From Pterois miles (lineage: Eukaryota > Chordata > Actinopteri > Perciformes > Scorpaenidae), in the NCBI GenBank assembly GCA_947000775.1, contig CAMQGK010000040.1, positions 1 through 64,000 on the forward strand: a stretch of 64,000 bases of DNA, read 5' to 3'. Every line of letters begins with the position of its first letter. Positions within the stretch are counted from its first letter, which is position 1. The position numbers were made by a program, and so were the translations under genes. The notes under the pieces were generated by a model. It was not told the origin of the DNA. It saw only the letters and a program-made list of their open reading frames with translations, and did no database searches. Positions 23,376 to 36,110 of the stretch are shown here, piece after piece.

Positions 23376-24739
23376 ATGAGAGACTGTGGTGGCAGCACAC
23401 TGCGTTAGTCCTGCACCAAAGGTGCAATTAAAAGCTCCACCATCATAAAATAACGTATTTAACAGCCTGGTCGCACAGCAGTTTGTGAAATAGTGACAAA
23501 ATTTAATGATTTGATTTGGGTACATAGACGAGGAATTTCACGTCTTTTGTGATGGTCAACTTGAAGTCAGTTTGTATATAACTCACGCAATAGTGAACCG
23601 GAAAGTATGAGGAGTGGTGGAGACCAAACTTTCACCAAGAAGACCGGTGTTGATGTGCAAAACCACGAGTTAAATTTGATTTATTTGTCTCGTAACTTCC
23701 ACATGCCACCTGTCATTTAAACCCAACCAGCGATCTTTTCCTAAATCTAACTAGTAATACTAGTAATAACTAACTAGTAATTTTGTCATGAAACGATATT
23801 TTCCTAAATCTGAGTAAGTAATTTTGTAACGTAACCTCCATTTTTGAGTCACGCCACTTCCAGTTTTATTTTAACCCAAACCACTAAATTTTTCCCAAAG
23901 CTGAAAATGTAATTTTTGTCATGTAACTTGTGTATTTAAGCTTCACTATTTCCAGTGTTATTTTAACCCAAACCATGATCTTTTCCTAAAGCTAACTGTA
24001 TACTTTTGTTCCCTAAACCTAACCAAGTTTCTTTTAACTAAGTTGTTTTATTTTGAAAAGACTGGAGTGGAAATTGACACATGCCTCAAGTGTTGGTGGA
24101 AATTTGTAGGAAAATGCACTAAAAGTTCAAAATCATCAAAGTCGTGCTGAGTGTCAGGAAAAAAGGGAAATTAACACAAATCAAATAGATTAAATGTTGT
24201 GACTACTTCACGAACCGCCATGAGACCGTATACTCCTATTCCTAAGTCTAACAAGATTTAAATATTATTATTATTAAAATATTATTCAACAAGGAGAAGA
24301 AGAAGATTCAACATAATTATAACATGTGTATAATGCAAAAAAATCCCAGATGTACAAAGCAGTTCTGGTTTGCTTTGCAAAGAAAATTAGATTTGTCTAA
24401 TTATTAAAATAATTAAAGCCAGCCAGTAATTAGAGCTGTCTTGTATCTTACTGGGAGGACCAGGCTTCTGAAGCAAATGGTGCTCCACACCATTATTTAT
24501 CTGTGATAAATCTGATTTATAATCTTAAAATAAGATATTAGGACTTTCTTGAATTACCCTTGTTGCTGTGGATCGATAATAATTAAGTGCCAGATGTCTG
24601 TTTTGGCAGATGCTGGTAAGTCTCTCTTCTTTACAAGCCACCTTGGCAGGAAAACTATCTGAAAATGCTGAAACGAGTAGTCAGGTAATCAATATGTTGG
24701 TGTTGATATAAGTAAGGATTTGAAGACATTGACTTGGGT

Positions 24740-25420
24740 AGACCCTTTTCACTATTTTATATTGTTATAGGTCAAACTTTTAATCATTTTAAAAGGGCAG
24801 ATCCATCTGCGTTTTTTTTTTTTTTTCAACTGGAAACGTCACTCAGTTGTTAGCAGAAAGCAGTGATGTTGGTTAGCACAGTAAGCTAATCAACAAGCAA
24901 CAGTAAGCTAATCAAAAACGCTAGCACTAGCTGAGGCAACGTTAGCTGTTAGCTAATAACCGAAAATAACCCAAGTGTAGTTCTATGAATACTCCTGTGA
25001 GATGTAAAATGACTCCTGGACTTCAGCCGTAACCATCTTGGATTTTAGCTGTCACCATCTTAGGTTTTTGGCCACCGCCATCTTGGATCTCAGCCGTTAC
25101 CATCTTGCTGGTCTATGGCTGCATCGATCGGTTGGTTTGTTTGTGTCATTGTGACTTTCTGATCTGAACTAACGTGGCGTCCACAGCAGTACGTTGCTCA
25201 GCTTCCTGGGAGCAGGCCGACCACCATCCAAGTTACTGCATGTAACGTTAATACACTAACTATGAGGATGTATATATACACACACATACTTGATATGTAG
25301 CAGCGTTACACAGGTCATGTGGGAAAAAGAGAAGGGCTCTTTGATGCTAAAATAAACATACTTCGTCCAAAATTTGAATGTTTAGATTTGAATACATCAG
25401 GAACAACCATGATGAAAATA
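24740..25420 (+). mobile_element. unexpanded relative of the 12-bp-array element
   Basis: 25107-25420 aligns with 49027-49340: gctggtctatggctgcatc, gatctgaactaacgtggcgt, ccacagcag, gatatgtagcagcgt and atgtttagatttgaatacat. Here gctggtct occurs once, where the other copy has about 160 units. It is preceded by gccatcttgg fragments (25025-25100) and a gctaacgttagct-type stretch. Confidence 0.72.
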
Positions 25421-25846
25421 ATCCGTCGTTGTGGCCTTAAAATCTTCCCATTTTGGGAAAGGTGTAATGTAAATGTTTGAGACCAGCTGTTTCTGACAAG
25501 ACAAGCTGGTTTGGTGCTCCAGCTGTCATGCTTGTTAGCGGGCCCCGAGGGCCCCGAGGGCCCCATGGCTGTTCAGGTCAGACAATAATAACATCCTCCT
25601 GCACTGGTGAGACAATGCAGACGGCCGGATCAAGGTACAGTTGTCAGGCAGCAGCTGTCAGTGGCAGAGGAGGAGGATGAAGCTCATGAATATTAATGAG
25701 AAAATATATCTCTTATTTACTCGACAAACAGGGAACCAGAGTTGGACCGTCAGTCCAGCTGATAGGTGCAGCCAAACTTACAGGGAAGGTTAATGAAACC
25801 GGAGACAGGTGGGCAGAGGTCCTGAGTACACACCAACACACACCAA

Positions 25847-25849
<3 letters not shown>

Positions 25850-25900
<51 letters not shown>

Positions 25901-25903
25901 ACA
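25850..25903. repeat. (CA)n microsatellite
   Basis: The CA run follows a short caccaacacacaccaacaca stretch. It lies deep within the last intron, far from splice sites. Confidence 0.97.
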
Positions 25904-26648
25904 CCGGCGCTCACATGGATGGCTGAGCTCGGCTCCATTATCCTGCTGTGAAAGGCGGCGGCAAAAACGCAGACCACACGCTGTCCTCTGCTGCGGGCCT
26001 GAATCATTACGTCAAACTTAGCAGCCGACTCGAAGATAAATCTGAGGCTGAATTACAAGTTTTTCTCTCTTTGTGCTGATTGTGTCAATTGCATTGTAGC
26101 CTAATTGTCCCACCGTCCGCCTTTTATCGGCAGCATCTGCAGGGGCTTGAAATGGATTTTTGAAAACAATGGAGCTTTTGGGAGGTTGGAGAAACCTGCA
26201 GAATGGAGCAAAAACTTCAGAGTTTTTCACTGTCGATAACAAGACATTAAAACTGCAAGCAGCAATGAACGGGCCCTCACTACTTCGTTCGGTCGACCCA
26301 GCCAGCACAGAGAAACAGCCACGCCCCTTTTAAATTCATCGGTCAGTATCGTCTAAACACAGTAAGATAGCAACAAGATTTTGGTGAACCTGGTCCAGTA
26401 CTGATCCACAGAACGTTTGGTAGCAATCAAACCTCCAGTTTAGGAGGAATCAGTATTTCAAAGAATTCAAAATGGTGGACACTGTGGTTAGGCAGACTTT
26501 GATGGACCCAGAGGCTTTTTTGTAGAGCACACGTATTTAAGTGGTGCTTCCCTCACCCCATGACACCGAACAGACTCTAGTGGGTTCAGAAAATGGATCA
26601 ATAGATGCATTTATATTCTGAAACAACAACAGGGACGTCGTGACTTAC

Positions 26649-26831
26649 CTGTGCAGTAAAAGGTGAGGAAGAAGAGGAGCAGACCGGTGACCAGGTTCCC
26701 CAGGAAAGTGACCACTCCGCAGGTGATGCCTTCAGGGACCGGGTACACGGTCTCGATGAAGAGCTCGAAGAATATCGGCACGCTGCTGTTGATGAAGATG
26801 CCCAGCAGGATGCAGGAGGTGTAGAGGATGG
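26649..26831 (-). CDS. slc49a4: slc49a4 coding exon, sixth in window
   Basis: 183 nt with 60 full codons: ILYTSCILLGIFINSSVPIF, then FELFIETVYPVPEGITCGVV, then TFLGNLVTGLLLFFLTFYCT. It contains two helices joined by the conserved ETVYPVPEGITCG loop, which is characteristic of the SLC49/FLVCR family. The acceptor is ttcgtttcacag and the strong donor is ACAG|gtaagtca. Confidence 0.94.
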
Positions 26832-27109
26832 CTGTGAAACGAACAACACGTTACAGTTCAATAGATCTGATCGGAGCAGCTGTTTTAAAAGAGACGGCAC
26901 ACTGGTCAAGTTTACAGAGCAGCAGTCAACAGCGTCCGACTGAACCATTCGTTCTGAGCAGCACAGATTTATGAAGAACCCTCATCCTGAAGCATTTCCC
27001 CCTTAAAGGGATAGTTCACTGAGTTTCTCAGTGGGGTTGTATGAGGTACTTCTCCATATGCAGTAGTATTACTACAGTAGATGGAGTTTGGAGAAACAGA
27101 CAGTATCAT

Positions 27110-27643
27110 TCTAATTATTATTATTATTATTATTATTATTTATTGTTGTATGTATTCATTATTATTATTATCATTTCAATTAATATTTAGTTTCAAATTA
27201 TGTATACATTTTCCAATGCACATCTTGAATTAAAGTTTAATTAAATTAAAAACTGTATTTGTTGTTTGTTTGTATGTTTTTAACTTTTACATTTATGTTT
27301 TTTTTGGGAGGGGGGTATTTCTTCTTCTTATTATTATTATTATCATAATAATTAATTTGACTAGTATTTTTGAAATATTATTATTTATTATTTATTTTGT
27401 TACTTATTTATTTTACTTATCATTTTTAATATTTGTGAATTTATTATTATTATTAGCATTATTATTTCAATTAATATTTTGTTTTAAATTATGATTTTTT
27501 TTTAATAATTTCCAGTATGCATCTTTAAAAATCAATAAAATTTTATCACACAAAAATAAACTGTGTGTAGTCGTTCTGTTAGTTAGTTCTGCTTTTGTTT
27601 TTTTATTTTTATTTTTTACATTTACAGATTTTTTTGTAGGGGG

Positions 27644-27680
<37 letters not shown>

Positions 27681-28200
27681 TTTTTTATTAGTGTTTCGTA
27701 AAATATTATTATTGTTTTTAAATGTATTATTATTTCTTGTAGTTATTTATTTCATTTTGTTTATGATTTCCAGTGCATGTGTTTAAAATCAATAAAATTT
27801 GATCACAAAGAAAACTGTGTGTGCAGTTGCCTTATTAATTCATTTATTTATTTATTTTTTAACTTTCATAGTTGCTTTTTTGGCAGGGAGGGTATTTATT
27901 ATCATTAGAATTAATTCTATTAGTATTTTCAAAATATATTCATTATTATTGTTGTTGATGTATTGCTATTATTTTCACTATTCATGTATTTATTATTATT
28001 ATTATTCACTTAAGATTATGTAATTATTCTGTTTATATTTCCCAATGCATATCTTCAAAATGAATGAATGAGTACAATTTAATCACAACAAATCTGTGTG
28101 CAGTTGCCATTAGTGCTGCTTCTTTAGGGGGGTATTAATTATCATTATTGTCATTATTTTTATTAGTATTATTAAAGATTTAATTTCCCATCCATATCTT
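27110..28200 (+). repeat. TTA-rich tandem blocks of about 280-300 bp
   Basis: At least three to four imperfect copies share a (TTA)n tract, then tttccagtgcatgtgtttaa-like text, atcaataaaattttatcaca, actgtgtgtgcagttgcc, a T-rich stretch, and a G run before the next (TTA)n. A further copy lies at 29530-29945. Confidence 0.75.
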
Positions 28201-29086
28201 TAAAACTAAAGATGGAAGTCAGTTTGAGCTCATAAAGCCCCAGTGAGCGATCAGACGGCGTCCGGTACGTTCGGCGAGCTCAGGTCTCGTCTCAGCTGTC
28301 GTCCTTTGGCTGCGACCTGAAGGGAAATGTGTGAATGTGCATCAGAGTGGATGTGTGGGGAGATTAAGCCATCACCTCTGGAGCATCACGGCACCCTCCA
28401 TCTCCCTTATCACAGCAGATTGGTCCAAATGAGCTCCCCATTAGCCCACACGTCCCTTTAATCACGCCGCCTCTGAGGGCCGGCCGGCGTGTGACGGGGG
28501 AACCCAGCAGCCACTCGAGCAGCCATCGATGGCAGCCTTCGTCCCCGCTCGTCTTTATTCAACTCTAATGAAGCGCTGATATCAAACACTTAAGAGCGCT
28601 TCAACCGCTGCGTTTCTCCGTCACGTTACTGAATTAGGTTATCTGCCAGCAGCTCCCAGAGGGCAGCAGGAGATCCTGGGAGGAAGGAACACGTCAAGAC
28701 CTTTTCTTTCCGTCTACAACCTCCACTGGGGGCTGTAGTACAGTTGAGGACTTGATATTTATGGAATCAATAAGAGTTTTCATTACTGATTAATGTGCAG
28801 ATTTCCAATCCTTACATTCGGGACAATATATTTGGATAATTTTGATTAATGCGAAGTTAAATGGAGGAATAACAGGGATATATTTACAATATTTTCACCA
28901 CTTTACCTCTCCGTCAGACAGCCCTTTCTAGCGGGACACTGAAACCTTTATCTATGCTCTCTTCACAGCCACCAGAAACACTCATTTTACCTGAACAGGA
29001 GTTGTTGTTTGTGTTATTGGGTGACTTTGGTGTTTAAAGACACTAACCGACAAGGCAGCGGTAACCCAGCAACACAGTACCAGGGC

Positions 29087-29337
29087 TGTCCCTAACACCA
29101 TGTTTTAGGCTTCGAAGCTTCGGTGAGAAATAATCAGTGGTACACAACTAATAATAATCAATGCTGAATGAGTAATTATAATGTTATGTGTTTATTCCTT
29201 ATTTCATGGGCTATTTGGAATTTACACATTATTATTATATATAGATAGGAAATAAAAAAATGAAGCTATGAAATAGTGATTTGGAGGTTGAATACCATGA
29301 CAACAGTCAAAGCTTCGAAGCATTCAGCCCTAAAAAT
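29087..29337. mobile_element. hAT-like MITE
   Basis: It starts cagggctgtccctaacacc with ggcttcgaagcttcgg nearby. It ends aaagcttcgaagcattcagc + cctaaa, so the ends are inverted and imperfect (cagggctg / cagccctaa). There is no transposase. The hAT assignment rests on the CAGGG-type ends. Confidence 0.55.
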
Positions 29338-29529
29338 GACTGTTTATTTAAAAGGTGGTTCTGAGGAGAGACTGTTCTCGCTGCTTCCCCGCCGTCAGAC
29401 GGGTAAAATGACTTTTATTCATAGGAGGCTGAGACAACAGCTTCAGATCCACGTTGGAAAAATCGACTGTACGGCTGCCTGACGGTGACATACAGCAACC
29501 AGACTCCATTGAAAAAAATATTACCTCTC

Positions 29530-29945
29530 AGAACATGGGCAATACATAATTCTTATTATTAATTTATTTGACTAGTATTTTTAAATATTAGCATTATTTA
29601 TTAGTTATTTAGACATATGTTTATGTTATTTACTGCATTTTTATTATTTATGCATTTACTATTATTATTTCAATTAATAGAATAAAAAATATTAATAATT
29701 TCCAGTGTATATCTTTAAAATCAATAAAATTTTATCACAAAAAAAAACCTAAAAGACTGTGTGCATATGGTCACAATTTGTTCTGTTTTTATTTTTATTT
29801 TTCACATTTACATTAATTTTTTGATGGAATTTATTATTATTATTATTATATTTTATTTTTAAAATATTATTATTATTATTGTTTCTATTATTCATTAGTA
29901 TGAATTATTGTTGTTATGATTTCCAGTGCATGTGTTTAAAATCAA
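29530..29945 (+). repeat. displaced copy of the TTA-rich block
   Basis: It contains aatttccagtgtatatctt, aatcaataaaattttatcac, gactgtgtgcata and (TTA)n, in the same order as in 27110-28200. Confidence 0.7.
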
Positions 29946-31436
29946 TAAGCCCTCTCTGACGGGGAAATGAAGCGGTCGTATCATCTGTGCTCTCGTCAAA
30001 TCCAGAGCTCTGCTGTCACCGTCACACAATAACACAAACCAACTGATCAAGGCAGCAGAAGACCAGCAACTCAGCAGCACTCTGAGATGCTAAATTACAG
30101 GTATTTTCTTATGGAGTCTGGTGGCTTTGGTGAGAGCGTAGATGGATACGACAGCTTCAGGTCCCTGTTGGGCTGTCTGACAGCGAGGTTAAGTGGTGAA
30201 AATACTCTAAACATACTCCTTTAAAGAGTCCAACAGACCCCACTGATGACTTCTATGCAAATCATGTAAAGACGGGCACTCAGATTACACTGATCTGTGT
30301 GTGCTATTGATCGCGCCACGCTGGGATAATGAGGCGTTTGGCAGGCTGCGCTGCAGCGTCACACCAGCCTCTCCTATGATACGTCAGCTGGATGAACGAG
30401 GTCTGATGAGAGGCGGCGTGAGGCGGACAGAGCGGTGCCAGCGCCTGGAGAACGATGATGGATGATGATCATCATGATGGAGGCTGGAATCGGCGGCACT
30501 GAACGACGACACGCTGGCATGCTTATTGGTTTGGCTTACAAAAGGCAGCTCAGTCCATTAATGGCCCAGTGGGTTTATCACTGACTGTCTGCTGATGGAC
30601 TGGTTCTGATGAATGTGGACCAAATATACATCACAGTGTGTCAAGATCTGCAAGTGAAGCACTGAGTGCCTTTAAGCTTTCAGTGCGTTTACATCCATAC
30701 TGGGTGAACAGTGTACGACATCAAATTTAAGACAATACAGCAAGTCAGTGATCCGAAGCACAAGGTGGCCAAACAGTGACATGTTTGAGTGTCCAAGACA
30801 ATCACATGACTTTGATCCAAAACAAGCAGGAAGTGAAGGAGGCTGCAGGACATGGCTGACAGAGGATCACCGGGAGGACAGCAGGTGATAAACACTGCAA
30901 CGTTACGCAGACTGGTGAAGAATGGTGTGGATCGAGGATCTTCAGACAGATATCACAGAGCATGAAAGGGAAAAGGCTTGTTGTCAAGCACTAATGTTAT
31001 GTATTCTAGATTTAAACTGAACCAATATAAGTGGTATCCGCAATAAATTCAAGCCTTACATCCCAGATAATTGCATAAAATGTTGAATGGAGAAAGGAAC
31101 CCTATTTCATTGCATCTGGAAGCGTAAACACAAGATTTTGGGAATTAATCTACAAAATTTCCAACATTATCCACAAAAGATTAGTATCCCTGCGAACTCA
31201 TGGAGGGAAGTTGATTAACCTTTGCCTGATACAAGCGAAGCGTCTGAACTCTTGCATTGTGATTAAAAAGCTCACACAATCTAATTAAAAAGCCATATCT
31301 TTCATACAATATGAATATTTATACCCTATGTTTTTGGAAATCAAAGATGATAACATAACTTCCTGAATTTGACACATACCAGTTTGACCAAGAATGAACC
31401 CTTTTTTATGGATGAAGGTATGTACGCAGTTTTTGC

Positions 31437-31560
31437 TAGGGGTGTGACGATATATTGTGCCACAATATTTTGCGATATAAAAACGTGACGATATGCATCC
31501 TCGAGAGAAAAACTGTATCGCAATATTTTGGGGATGTTATAAATTAATTTAAAAATGCTC
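31437..31560 (+). mobile_element. truncated MITE end (cgatat type)
   Basis: Taggggtgtgacgatatatt is followed by several cgatat/atattttgcg motifs. It has the composition of common fish hAT-related elements. The other end was not found. Confidence 0.4.
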
Positions 31561-31949
31561 TACTCTGGCTGTGACTCCACTCAGTCTACACCATCGGTCA
31601 CCAACAGGCGGCCCGCGGTCCAGTCCGACAGACACCACTGAAAAAAAGTCATTTTCAAAAGAGAAATCATTTTACCTGGCAGAACATGGTCTACTGCTGC
31701 TTCGACTGGTTGGCTCGTTTGTGACAAACCGAAGGACGGACGCTCACCGATGGCCTCAAACTGATTCCTGACTCTGAACCGACCCCGATGGTTGACCGCC
31801 AGCTTGGTGAGTCAGTTACTGCCCAACCCTGCGCTCTGGACTGTACGAACTAAACAACATTCATTCATCATCGGTACTATCGGGGTCTCGGGGGCTGGAG
31901 CTGATATTGGGTGAAGGTGGACAGGTCATCAGACTATCACAGGGCTAAC

Positions 31950-32061
31950 ACATCCATTCACGCTCACATTCACACACCTACGGTCAACAATGAACCTGTG
32001 GGAGGAAGCTGGAGAACCCGGAGAAAACCCACACTAACATGGGGAGCACCTGCAAACTCAC
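31950..32061 (+). mobile_element. dispersed repeat abutting a splice donor
   Basis: The text cattcacgctcacattcaca, ctgtgggaggaagctggaga and acccggagaaaacccacact is a common fish repeat. A second partial copy is at 42451-42530 (cattcacgctcacattcaca, ttggactgtgggagga). It runs to the donor of the fifth window exon. Confidence 0.65.
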
Positions 32062-32189
32062 CTGCAGTGGAGGGGAGGTGAGTGAATGTGCTCAGACAGG
32101 TGAGTGTGAACCAGGTAGAGGACAGCGAGGCTCCCGCCAGCATCAGCACCAGGATCAGCTTCAGCATCCCCCGGATGGAGTCTGCAAAC
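32062..32189 (-). CDS. slc49a4: slc49a4 coding exon, fifth in window
   Basis: 128 nt. One base completes the arginine codon of the previous exon, then 42 codons read [20 protein letters not shown] and [22 protein letters not shown], with a final G that starts the next alanine codon. Recalled human: [32 protein letters not shown]. It carries one helix. The acceptor is ccctcctcccag and the donor is GCAG|gtgagttt. Intronic sequence immediately after the donor resembles a dispersed fish repeat (see findings). Confidence 0.93.
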
Positions 32190-33237
32190 CTGGGAGGAGG
32201 GATGAATATCAGTTAGTACACAACAACTCTGAGGCAAAGCACAACGTCCAGAAATACATCAGGACGAAGTGAGTAAAGACAGAAACAACAGCTTCATAAA
32301 TACACCCAGCAGCTTCATTCTAAACGTCGGCTTCCTCCGTGTCATCGTCTATTAGTGGAGACATGCATCGTCTCAGAGAAAGGCGACATCGTTTCCTTCT
32401 CCCACTTGTTTCTGGGTGCGTCACTTGTTCTTGTCATTACACGAGCTGAGACACTTCTCCGAGAGTTGATTCAATTTGTTTCGGCAGCTAAGCAGGCGGA
32501 CTTGAGATGCACATTGTAATATATTATAAGACAAGCCACTGGGCCGTTCCCTCTCTCCTGAGCATTGTGGTTCCTCTTTGTAGCCATTTCTAAACCCTCA
32601 TCGTTCATTAACTCCCCTCTGCTCCTCTGCATATGTATGCTACTGAGAGATTAGATGAAGCTACAGAAGCCGGTAGCAAAGACAGACACTAATTACTTTT
32701 GTTTTGTTGCTCACAGACACGATGCTCGAGAAGAGGAGCGCTGCACTCGACAAAGGACTGAATGCAAGAGCAGAAAAGGAGTGATGGAGGAGGCTGATTA
32801 GTTCAGCTAGGTTGTGAAGTTTCTGTTAGCGAGCTGAGGGAAATCATCCTCCGGACAGATAATGACAACATCTCCACGTGGTGGCATTTCCAGACGACAT
32901 CAGCGTCTCCGGGGATCTCATGAGCCGTCGTTCACGGCTTCAACACGTTACCTCATTCACCGAATGAATTTCTACCTTTATTTCAGCTGTTTCTATTTGC
33001 TTTTGCATGGACAGATAGACTAAGGCACATGAGTAGGCATGTAAAGAATCAACCGATAACCGACATGAAGCATTTTAACAGATTAACGCTATCAGTTAAA
33101 GGGTGAAAAGAGATATTGATAATTAGTTAAAAAGCTGAGAAAAACTCAGAGCAGCAGCTCGTCACTTTAAGGAGAAAAGCTGGTCCACCTTAAGAGAGAG
33201 CTGCCGCAGATACAGGAAGTTGGCTCTGGACTTCCTG

Positions 33238-34377
33238 CACTGTCGCTGCTACAGTAACTCTCCTGATGGTGAACCGGAGACAGTGAACGCAGCACCGTGG
33301 CTGCTACAGTAACTCTCCTGATGGTGAACTGGAGACAGTGAATGCAGCACCGTGGCTGCTACAGTAACTCTCCTGATGGTGAACTGGAGACAGTGAATGC
33401 AGCACCGTGGCTGCTACAGTAACTCTCCTGATGGTGAACTGGAGACAGTGAACGCAGCACCGTGGCTGCTACAGTAACTCTCCTGATGGTGAACTGGAGA
33501 CAGTGAACGCAGCACCGTGGCTGCTACAGTAACTCTCCTGACGGTGAACTGGAGACAGTGAACGCAGCACCGTGGCTGCTACAGTAACTCTCCTGACGGT
33601 GAACTGGAGACAGTGAACGCAGCACCGTGGCTGCTACAGTAACTCTCCTGATGGTGAACTGGAGACAGTGAACGCAGCACCGTGGCTGCTACAGTAACTC
33701 TCCTGACGGTGAACTGGAGACAGTGAACGCAGCACCGTGGCTGCTACAGTAACTCTCCTGATGGTGAACTGGAGACAGTGAACGCAGCACCGTGGCTGCT
33801 ACAGTAACTCTCCTGATGGTGAACTGGAGACAGTGAATGCAGCACCGTGGCTTCTACAGTAACTCTCCTGATGGTGAACTGGAGACAGTGAACGCAGCAC
33901 CGTGGCTGCTACAGTAACTCTCCTGATGGTGAACTGGAGACAGTGAACGCAGCACCGTGGCTGCTAGAGTAACTCTCCTGATGGTGAACTGGAGACAGTG
34001 AACGCAGCACCGTGGCTGCTAGAGTAACTCTCCTGATAGTGAACCGGAGACGGTGAACCGCAGACGGTGAACTGCGAGACGGTGAACTCTCGTGACAGTG
34101 AACACAGCACCGGAGCTGCTACAGTAACTCTCCTGACGGTGAACCGGAGACAGTGAACGCAGCACCGTGGCTGCTACAGTAACTCTCCTGATGGTGAACT
34201 GGAGACAGTGAACGCAGCACCGCGGCTGCTACAGTAACTCTCCTGATGGTGAACTGGAGACAGTGAACGCAGCACCGTAGCTGCTACAGTAACTCTCCTG
34301 ACGGTGAACTGGAGACAGTGAACGCAGCACCGCGGCTGCTACAGTAACTCTCCTGACGGTGAACTGGAGACAGTGAA
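33238..34377 (+). repeat. 55-bp minisatellite, array 1 (about 20 units)
   Basis: The unit ctgctacagtaactctcctg + atggtgaactggagacagtg + aacgcagcaccgtgg is repeated with very few changes. A scrambled patch at about 34030-34110 (gaaccggagacggtgaaccg) breaks the period. The flank at 33030-33150 carries accgataaccgac and cagttaaaggg, which resemble, inverted, the right flank of array 2. Confidence 0.97.
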
Positions 34378-35539
34378 CATTTCCTGCATCATGTTACCCA
34401 CTAGCTAGCTGGCTAAACTGTTAGCCTCTGTGGCGTCTAGACTCGGACAGTAACGTTAATATTGCTGCTGCTTAGCAGCGGTGTTCTTCACCACTTAACC
34501 ACTTGAACAACAAGCATATAATGAACACGACTTCTCATGTTGTACACATGAGCTCAGGAGTTTCATTTGAATGCAGCACTAGCCGGCGGGCCGGGACGGT
34601 TGCTAGTACTAGAGGGGGATTCCTGCCTTTAGACTCCAGATCAGTGTAACAGATCAGATCTAGTCGTTATATTTCTGTTTGAAACGATGAGCTGGGTGTA
34701 CTTGGACGAGGCCATCTAGTCAGAAGGCCAAGCTCTCCACTACAGAGATGTCTGGTGTCTCTGCCCACAGCTACACCCCTCAAATCTGCATCACCCATCT
34801 GCCACCGGCTGGCTCAACCCTTCAGCCACCGCCGGTGCCAGGGAGGGATGAAACCCTCAGCCTCCCTCAGACAAGCCTCATCTCTCTGCAGAGAGGATCA
34901 CAGCCTGCTCCCCCTGTATCACTTCCAATCTGATCACCATAAGTAGCTTATTTCCTACTAACTCTGACGGTCCCTGAGTCCACTTGATAAAGAGCTCGGT
35001 CACTGATTGGCAAGATAAGTCTGGTTCATGACACGGTTTGATTTAAACTAATACCAGTGAAGTCTGCAGCTTTGAAAACCACTGACTTAAAGCCCTCCCT
35101 CCAGTGTAATTTGACTTTTCTGTGATATAACAAATTGATCAGCCACACTGATGGACAAAAGTTTTTGTGACAAAAAAAAAAAACGTAGTAAAAAATTTAG
35201 TTAAAAAGGACGGTTGTTGGTAAAATGTGAATATGACGTGAAATCCCTCTGGATTCAGCTATTGGTGCATTTTATAACTTTTAGGACCTAATGGGTTAAA
35301 TGACTATTAGAGTGTTTATACTGGGCTCCTATACTCTGCTCTAAATAAATGATCCTCTGAGTTACAGATGTCTCTTTCTCAATGGAAGTCTATGGGTCTT
35401 TTTGGGCCCTATGATACCACCGCTGGCCACTATGAAAATTGGCATCTACAGCCGATGCCCTTCCTGCTTTGTGCTGGGAGACGTAAATTTGTTTATTAGA
35501 TACCATTTTGGATGATGACGTTCGCACCGACGGCGAATC

Positions 35540-36110
35540 GGTATATCTGGTGTGAAGAGCAGGTTGTGTTGCTCTGGTTCTATCAACCTGGTGTGGAGAG
35601 GAGGTGGTGTTGCTCTGGTTCTATATCTGGTGTGGAGAGGAGGTGGTGTTGCTCTGGTTCTATATCTGGTGTGGAGAGGAGGTGGTGTTGCTCTGGTTCT
35701 ATCTATCTGGTGTGGAGAGGAGGTGGTGTTGCTCTGGTTCTATCTATCTGGTGTGGAGAGGAGGTGGTGTTGCTCTGGTTCTATCTATCTGGTGTGGAGA
35801 GGAGGTGGTGTTGCTCTGGTTCTATCTATCTGGTGTGGAGAGGAGGTGGTGTTGCTCTGGTTCTATATCTGGTGTGGAGAGGAGGTGGTGTTGCTCTGGT
35901 TCTATATCTGGTGTGGAGAGGAGGTGGTGTTGCTCTGGTTCTATATCTGGTGTGGAGAGGAGGTGGTGTTGCTCTGGTTCTATATCTGGTGTGGAGAGGA
36001 GGTGGTGTTGCTCTGGTTCTATATCTGGTGTGGAGAGGAGGTGGTGTTGCTCTGGTTCTATCTATCTGGTGTGGAGAGGAGGTGGTGTTGCTCTGGAGGA
36101 GGTGGTGTTA
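35540..36110 (+). repeat. 39/43-bp minisatellite (about 13 units)
   Basis: The unit ggtgtggagaggaggtggtg + ttgctctggttctatatct has a 4-bp longer form with tctatctatct. The two lengths come in blocks, 5 long units between short ones. The three long open frames over it are by-products, because 39 is a multiple of three. Confidence 0.96.

Larger units (their letters stand above)
10379..26648 (-). other. slc49a4: slc49a4 last intron (16.3 kb)
   Basis: The intron between ACAG|gtaagtca and cttcctccag|AT is the longest in the window. Besides the listed repeats it contains unrecognised stretches: 11440-11830, 13400-14440 (moderately complex), 15670-16600, 17520-18100 (GC-richer, no gene), 19200-20460, 20905-21640, 22345-23100, 23380-24740 and 25420-26648. 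These have no coding evidence. 19550-20000 and 17800-18100 have the low-repeat look of possible conserved noncoding DNA; that is only an impression. Confidence 0.85.
26832..32061 (-). other. slc49a4: slc49a4 intron (5.2 kb) between fifth and sixth window exons
   Basis: It contains TTA-rich repeated blocks (27110-28200, 29530-29945), a hAT-like element (29087-29337) and a second MITE-type end near 31437. 28200-29080 and 29950-31430 are moderately complex with no coding evidence, and 28400-28660 is GC-richer. Near 31590 the text gtcaccaacaggcggcccgc resembles hAT-type ends. Confidence 0.85.
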
